Below are positions 7,407 through 10,891 of a stretch of DNA of 10,891 nt, piece by piece. This DNA comes from Chitinophaga pinensis (lineage in GTDB: Bacteria > Bacteroidota > Bacteroidia > Chitinophagales > Chitinophagaceae). The notes beneath the pieces were generated by a model, which made no database searches, was not told the DNA's origin, and saw nothing but the letters and a program-made list of their open reading frames with translations. The DNA lies in the NCBI GenBank assembly GCA_945866165.1, contig CAMBGO010000060.1:1-10891 (forward strand), in the 5' to 3' direction. Every line of letters begins with the position of its first letter. The first letter of the stretch is position 1. Position numbers and translations under genes: made by a program.

Positions 7407-8393
7407 CTAAAATTTTGGGCATTTAATTACCTTGCCTCCAGAGCTGGTTCTTTGCCTTGGCTCATTCGCTCCAGGTATGCGAAAGCATGCCTTAAATGAA
7501 GTAGTGTAATAAGAATCCTTGTTCGTTGGAGTGCCTCTTTGTTGCCCGGGTGCATAACCAACTTTATAGGTTCCGCCATTGTTATATGCAGCTTTATTTG
7601 CCATCTGAATTGCGATTGCTGCTTGTGGAGAAGTTGCTCCAAAATATGTGTAGAAATCATTGTTGTCAATATATCTTGTGCTCACATCATCAATATAATC
7701 AGTAAATGTTTTTCTTGTGATTGCTTCTAAGGATATTGAAATTGTTCTCGATAAATGGTATTTTACACCGAACCCATATGGTATATTCATTTGAGTAAGG
7801 CTATATTCCTTTCTATCTGGATGACTTGACATGCCTTGTCCTTCTGTTCTAAGCGGTTTGAGATCTACCCACTCTCTAGTACCATCAGGTTTGATATATT
7901 GTGCTTGTGGATTAAATTGAAAAACACCAATCCCGAATAATAGGTAGGGTTTTATTTTACCTGCAACATTGTTGGGGTCATATTCAAAATATACTGTTGG
8001 AAAGATTTCTAGAGTAAGTGTTAATTCTTTTAGTGGGGATCTAAAATGTTGGTCGCGGGTTTTCCTAGCGACTTCAACACCTCCATTTCCCTTTATGAGG
8101 CTATCTGCACCTTCTAATTTACCAGCTACATAAGACAGATCGAAATTGATGTATTCGGATGGATGATACCCTGCATGAAAGCCAGTAATGAATCGAGTCA
8201 ATGACATCATGTTGTCTTTAAGGAAAAACCCACCCTTGCCGGCATTTCCTCCAAGATCACCCAAGAAATTCGATATGCCATATACATAACCTACTTCCAA
8301 TCTTGACTGAGCATTGCCGGAGGAATGACAAATTAGCATTCCAATTAGCATTATACCATAGACTCTTGTAAGACATTTATGTCTAAATTTCAT
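7407..8393 (-). CDS. DUF6089/PorG-type outer-membrane beta-barrel protein
   Basis: A 328-residue exported protein. The N-terminus has basic residues (KFRHK), a hydrophobic segment (about 11-22) and a likely signal-peptidase site after NAQ (residue 29). The mature part begins with the family pattern LEVGYVYGISNFLGDLGG and continues with SPLKELTLTLE, KPYLLFGIGVFQFNP, EGQG, IPYGFGVKYHLS and RKTFTDYIDDVSTRY. I recognise these as DUF6089, a Bacteroidota barrel family whose relatives include the type IX secretion component PorG. Alternating hydrophobic strands and a C-terminal CPKF ending in Phe suit an outer-membrane barrel. Whether this copy acts in type IX secretion is unknown: no other por/gld gene is nearby and many genomes carry several paralogues. 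It faces the nucleotidase gene tail to tail. Confidence 0.8.
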   Translation of the reverse strand: MKFRHKCLTRVYGIMLIGMLICHSSGNAQSRLEVGYVYGISNFLGDLGGNAGKGGFFLKDNMMSLTRFITGFHAGYHPSEYINFDLSYVAGKLEGADSLIKGNGGVEVARKTRDQHFRSPLKELTLTLEIFPTVYFEYDPNNVAGKIKPYLLFGIGVFQFNPQAQYIKPDGTREWVDLKPLRTEGQGMSSHPDRKEYSLTQMNIPYGFGVKYHLSRTISISLEAITRKTFTDYIDDVSTRYIDNNDFYTYFGATSPQAAIAIQMANKAAYNNGGTYKVGYAPGQQRGTPTNKDSYYTTSFKACFRIPGANEPRQRTSSGGKVIKCPKF

Positions 8394-8422
8394 ATAGTGT
8401 ATTGGGTTCTATTGTATAACGT

Positions 8423-8454
8423 GAAATATACATGTTTAGTATATTGCTCCACAA
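8423..8454 (-). promoter_or_regulatory. Possible promoter of the DUF6089 barrel gene
   Basis: On the minus strand TTG (8452-8454), 21 bases, then TATATTTC (8423-8430), one mismatch from TAnnTTTG. A start near 8416 would leave a leader of about 23 bases to the ATG at 8393. The final G of the -7 element is missing, so this is tentative. Confidence 0.4.
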
Positions 8455-8468
8455 ATATCAATAAAAAA

Positions 8469-8503
8469 CCATACGTAAGTGAATGGAAAAGTATACTTTA
8501 TGG
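8469..8503 (-). terminator. Possible terminator of the elaA-type gene
   Basis: On the minus strand CCATA (8499-8503) pairs with TATGG (8469-8473), and after a small internal loop GTA pairs with TAC. The tail is TTTTTTAT (8461-8468). The left arm overlaps the stop codon at 8498-8500. The stem is short and interrupted, so it is weak, but position and T run suit a terminator before the next gene's promoter. Confidence 0.35.
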
Positions 8504-8953
8504 ATTTCTTACCATTTTTATGTGTTGAATATCATCTTCTAGATAAATTTCACTGCACTTACTAAATCCTAAATTCTCGTAAAACTGCTTTAGATATAAC
8601 TGCGCACCTATCATAATAGCATGGGTACCATATAATTGGTAGGTTTTTTCTATAGCAGTTTTCATCAATTCAATGCCTGCACCCCTTCCCCTGTATGAAG
8701 GCGAAGTAACAACCCTTCCGATCGAGGGATTATCGTAAGCCAATCCTGGTGGTAGAATTCTTACATACGCAATCAATTTGCCCTCAGCCCTGCCTTGTAA
8801 GTGATATGATTCATGGTCATTATTGTCCATGTCAAGAAAAACACAGTTTTGCTCTACAACAAATACTTCACTTCTTAGCCTAAGAATATCATATAGTTCC
8901 TCAACTGCTAACTCCTTAAATTTTTTTAATTCCCATTTGATTTCTTCTTTCAT
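8498..8953 (-). CDS. elaA: ElaA-family GNAT acetyltransferase
   Basis: A 151-residue GNAT N-acyltransferase closely resembling E. coli ElaA, whose substrate is not established. Characteristic blocks: LRLRSEVFVVEQNC (24-37), the hallmark of ElaA; IAYVRILPPG (61-70); IGRVVTSPSYRGRGAG (78-93), which ends in the acetyl-CoA pyrophosphate loop RGRGAG; IGAQLYLKQFYENLGF (115-130); and DIQHIKM near the C-terminus. It is cytoplasmic, with no added domains. The start is placed at ATG 8953; a TTG two codons earlier (8959) is also in frame but adds nothing conserved. The gene is divergent from recG and probably transcribed alone. Confidence 0.9.
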   Translation of the reverse strand: MKEEIKWELKKFKELAVEELYDILRLRSEVFVVEQNCVFLDMDNNDHESYHLQGRAEGKLIAYVRILPPGLAYDNPSIGRVVTSPSYRGRGAGIELMKTAIEKTYQLYGTHAIMIGAQLYLKQFYENLGFSKCSEIYLEDDIQHIKMVRNP

Positions 8954-8975
8954 TCTCAATTTTTTAGCTAGTAGA

Positions 8976-8983
8976 CAAAATTA
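8976..8983 (-). promoter_or_regulatory. Possible -7 element for the elaA-type gene
   Basis: TAATTTTG on the minus strand matches TAnnTTTG fully, 22 bases before the ATG at 8953, giving a predicted start near 8969. I found no TTG at 17-23 bases upstream, so only half of the promoter is supported. Confidence 0.4.
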
Positions 8984-9072
8984 ATACATTGTGGTTACCC
9001 GTGACTGCTCATGTTTGCCTAAAATGTATCTCTTTTTTATTCTCTCAATGAACATGCTAACTTTACAATATC

Positions 9073-10891
9073 TTGTTCCAGTCAACCATATTATCAAATC
9101 CAATTGAGTACCTAAAAGGGGTGGGTCCTTTGAGAGCAGATTTGCTAAAAAAAGAATTACAAATTTTTACTTTCGGAGACCTGCTTACCCATTTTCCATT
9201 CAGGCACCTCGATAGAACTAGTATCCAATTGATTGGACAACTATCTCCTGATTTAGATCAAGTGCAGGTAAAAGGAAGGCTTGTTTCAATGGAATTAATT
9301 GGAGAGAAAAGAAGTCGTCGGTTAGTGGCTCAGATTAGGGATAGAACAGGGCTCTTGGAGCTAACTTGGTTTCAAGGCGCAAACTGGGTTCAGAAATCAT
9401 TGGTGGTTGGGCAAGATTACTTGGTTTATGGAAAACTTTCTTTTTTCCTTGGAAAACCACAGATCAACCATCCGGAATTGGAACAAGTAGAGACTGCAAA
9501 TGCTGAGGGAAAAAATTTCCTTGAACCTGTTTATCCTGTTACAGAAAAATTGAAAGCCAGGGGAATCAATGGAAGGACTTTGGGAAAATTGATGCAGCAA
9601 CTTTTTCTGGTCTTAAACGAAAAAGAAATTGCTGAAAATATTCCTATTTCCATTCTTGTAAAGGAAAAATTAGTCTCAAGGTGGGAAGCATTTATGTTTA
9701 TTCATTTCCCTCCTTCACTAGAGCACAAGGAGAAAGCAATGAGCCGTTTGAAATTTGAAGAGTTTTTTCTAGCCCAACTTCGTTTAGGCATGTTGAGGTC
9801 GGCCCGACACCGATACTCAAAGGGTCTCGTTTTTCAGCAAATAGGAAAGTATTTCAATGATTTTTATAGTAACCTTCTTTCCTTTCCATTAACCAATGCA
9901 CAAAAAAGGGTGTTAAAAGAAATCAGAAAAGACATGGCTACGGGTAGGCAAATGAATCGATTGCTTCAGGGTGATGTTGGTTCTGGTAAAACCATTGTTG
10001 CCTTTATGTCGATGCTAATTGCTATTGACAATGGTTATCAGGCTTGTATCATGGCTCCTACAGAAATTCTTGCGCTACAGCATTATGAAAATTTCAAAAC
10101 TATTGTTGAACCACTCGGACTTCAAATTGCTTTTCTAACTGGCTCAACTAAATCAGCAGAAAAGAAAAAATTATTGAAAGGTATTCTTGAAGGCGGTATC
10201 CATCTTACAGTTGGTACACATGCCCTAATTGAAGAAACAGTTCAATTTAAAAATCTAGGATTGGCTGTTATTGACGAGCAGCACAAATTTGGTGTGGAAC
10301 AACGGTCCAAGCTTTGGAAAAAAAATATTATACCTCCACATGTGTTGGTAATGACTGCAACACCTATTCCAAGAACGCTTGCGATGACGGCATATGGTGA
10401 CCTTGATTTTAGTGTTATTGATGAGCTACCTCCAGGAAGAAAGCCCGTCCATACAGTCCATCGTCTAGATGATGCACGTCCGCAAGTGATGGATTTCATC
10501 AAAACCGAAATTGCACTTGGCCGGCAGGTTTATTTTATATTTCCTTTGATTGAAGAAAGTGATAAGTTACAATATGAGGATTTGATGCAAGGGTATGAGA
10601 ATGTGAAGGCGTGGTTTCCTGAACCGCAATATTGGATCAGTATGGTTCATGGTCGTATGAATGCTGATCAAAAAGAAGCTAACATGCAGCGATTTGTAAA
10701 GAATGAAACACAAATTATGGTTGGAACAACCGTAATAGAAGTTGGGGTAAACGTGCCCAATGCTTCTGTGATGATCATCGAAAGTGCTGAAAAATTTGGT
10801 CTAAGCCAGCTTCATCAACTTAGGGGCAGGGTTGGACGGGGCAGCGATAAGAGCTATTGTATTCTGTTGTCGGGTAGCAGGGTAGGTCAGG
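9073..10891 (+). CDS. recG: ATP-dependent DNA helicase RecG, N-terminal ~606 residues
   Basis: RecG remodels stalled replication forks and branched recombination intermediates. The frame is open to the end of the window, lacking roughly the last 90 residues. The N-terminus reads MFQSTILSNPIEYLKGVGP, the usual RecG opening with a helix-hairpin-helix-like GVGP. The OB-fold wedge domain follows (about 70-150, VKGRLVSME...). Helicase motifs: Walker A GDVGSGKT (300-307), Walker B DEQH (401-404) in the RecG form DEQHKFG, motif III TATPIPRT (428-435), and motif VI QLRGRVGRG (582-590). Start choice: an in-frame TAA at 9058-9060 and the absence of any in-frame ATG before 9289, which is inside the wedge domain, leave TTG at 9073 as the best start. 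That gives five residues before the conserved ILxxPIEYLKGVGP block. The 119 bases between elaA and recG show no clear full promoter for recG; TAACTTTA at 9058-9065 is one base off a -7 element but lacks a -33 partner. Confidence 0.95.
   Translation, partial: MFQSTILSNPIEYLKGVGPLRADLLKKELQIFTFGDLLTHFPFRHLDRTSIQLIGQLSPDLDQVQVKGRLVSMELIGEKRSRRLVAQIRDRTGLLELTWFQGANWVQKSLVVGQDYLVYGKLSFFLGKPQINHPELEQVETANAEGKNFLEPVYPVTEKLKARGINGRTLGKLMQQLFLVLNEKEIAENIPISILVKEKLVSRWEAFMFIHFPPSLEHKEKAMSRLKFEEFFLAQLRLGMLRSARHRYSKGLVFQQIGKYFNDFYSNLLSFPLTNAQKRVLKEIRKDMATGRQMNRLLQGDVGSGKTIVAFMSMLIAIDNGYQACIMAPTEILALQHYENFKTIVEPLGLQIAFLTGSTKSAEKKKLLKGILEGGIHLTVGTHALIEETVQFKNLGLAVIDEQHKFGVEQRSKLWKKNIIPPHVLVMTATPIPRTLAMTAYGDLDFSVIDELPPGRKPVHTVHRLDDARPQVMDFIKTEIALGRQVYFIFPLIEESDKLQYEDLMQGYENVKAWFPEPQYWISMVHGRMNADQKEANMQRFVKNETQIMVGTTVIEVGVNVPNASVMIIESAEKFGLSQLHQLRGRVGRGSDKSYCILLSGSRVGQ

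Noticed and set aside
9048..9107. Short ATG frame of about 19 codons overlapping the recG start, considered as a leader peptide
   Set aside because: It has no recognisable content and no regulatory hairpin follows; it is most likely a chance frame. It is noted only because it could mislead start calling for recG.
10242..10502. An 86-codon minus-strand frame inside recG
   Set aside because: It is antisense to helicase motifs that are clearly coding on the plus strand.
1..10891. Search for a mobile element, defence system or biosynthetic cluster
   Set aside because: All genes are housekeeping or common Bacteroidota families; I saw no transposase, integrase, terminal inverted repeats, CRISPR repeats, toxin-antitoxin pair or abrupt change in composition.

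Overview
The window reads as a stretch of ordinary chromosome from a Bacteroidota bacterium, probably of the Chitinophagaceae or a close relative. The evidence is the A+T-rich codon use, promoter elements of the Bacteroidota type (TTG about 19-22 bases before TAnnTTTG), a DUF6089/PorG-type outer-membrane barrel, a large BNR/Asp-box propeller protein, and protein sequences that resemble this phylum throughout. The genus is inference. I see no insertion sequence, phage gene, CRISPR array, tRNA or rRNA.

Layout. (1) Bases 1-1274 (+) hold the 3' end of a sortilin/VPS10-like propeller protein, closed by a strong hairpin terminator at 1294-1323 that can serve both converging transcripts. (2) Bases 1345-3632 (-) hold a two-gene operon, metX (homoserine O-acetyltransferase) then hom (homoserine dehydrogenase). 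(3) The 347-base divergent region 3633-3979 holds a complete control unit for that operon: a Bacteroidota promoter, a SAM-I (S-box) riboswitch, an antiterminator pairing and a terminator hairpin. It also holds the uvrA promoter facing the other way. (4) Bases 3980-7358 (+) hold uvrA (excinuclease subunit A) followed after 7 bases by a 5'(3')-deoxyribonucleotidase-family gene. (5) Bases 7407-8393 (-) hold a DUF6089/PorG-type outer-membrane barrel, and 8498-8953 (-) an ElaA-type acetyltransferase. (6) Bases 9073-10891 (+) hold the first ~606 codons of recG, which opens with a TTG codon and runs off the window.

How the genes work together. metX and hom carry carbon from aspartate semialdehyde through homoserine to O-acetylhomoserine, the precursor of methionine, and S-adenosylmethionine shuts them off by attenuation. 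uvrA and recG both serve DNA repair, and the nucleotidase behind uvrA may trim the deoxynucleotide pool.

The clearest special signal is the riboswitch with its full promoter/antiterminator/terminator architecture. It belongs to a known riboswitch class, and I do not see an undescribed multi-gene system here.
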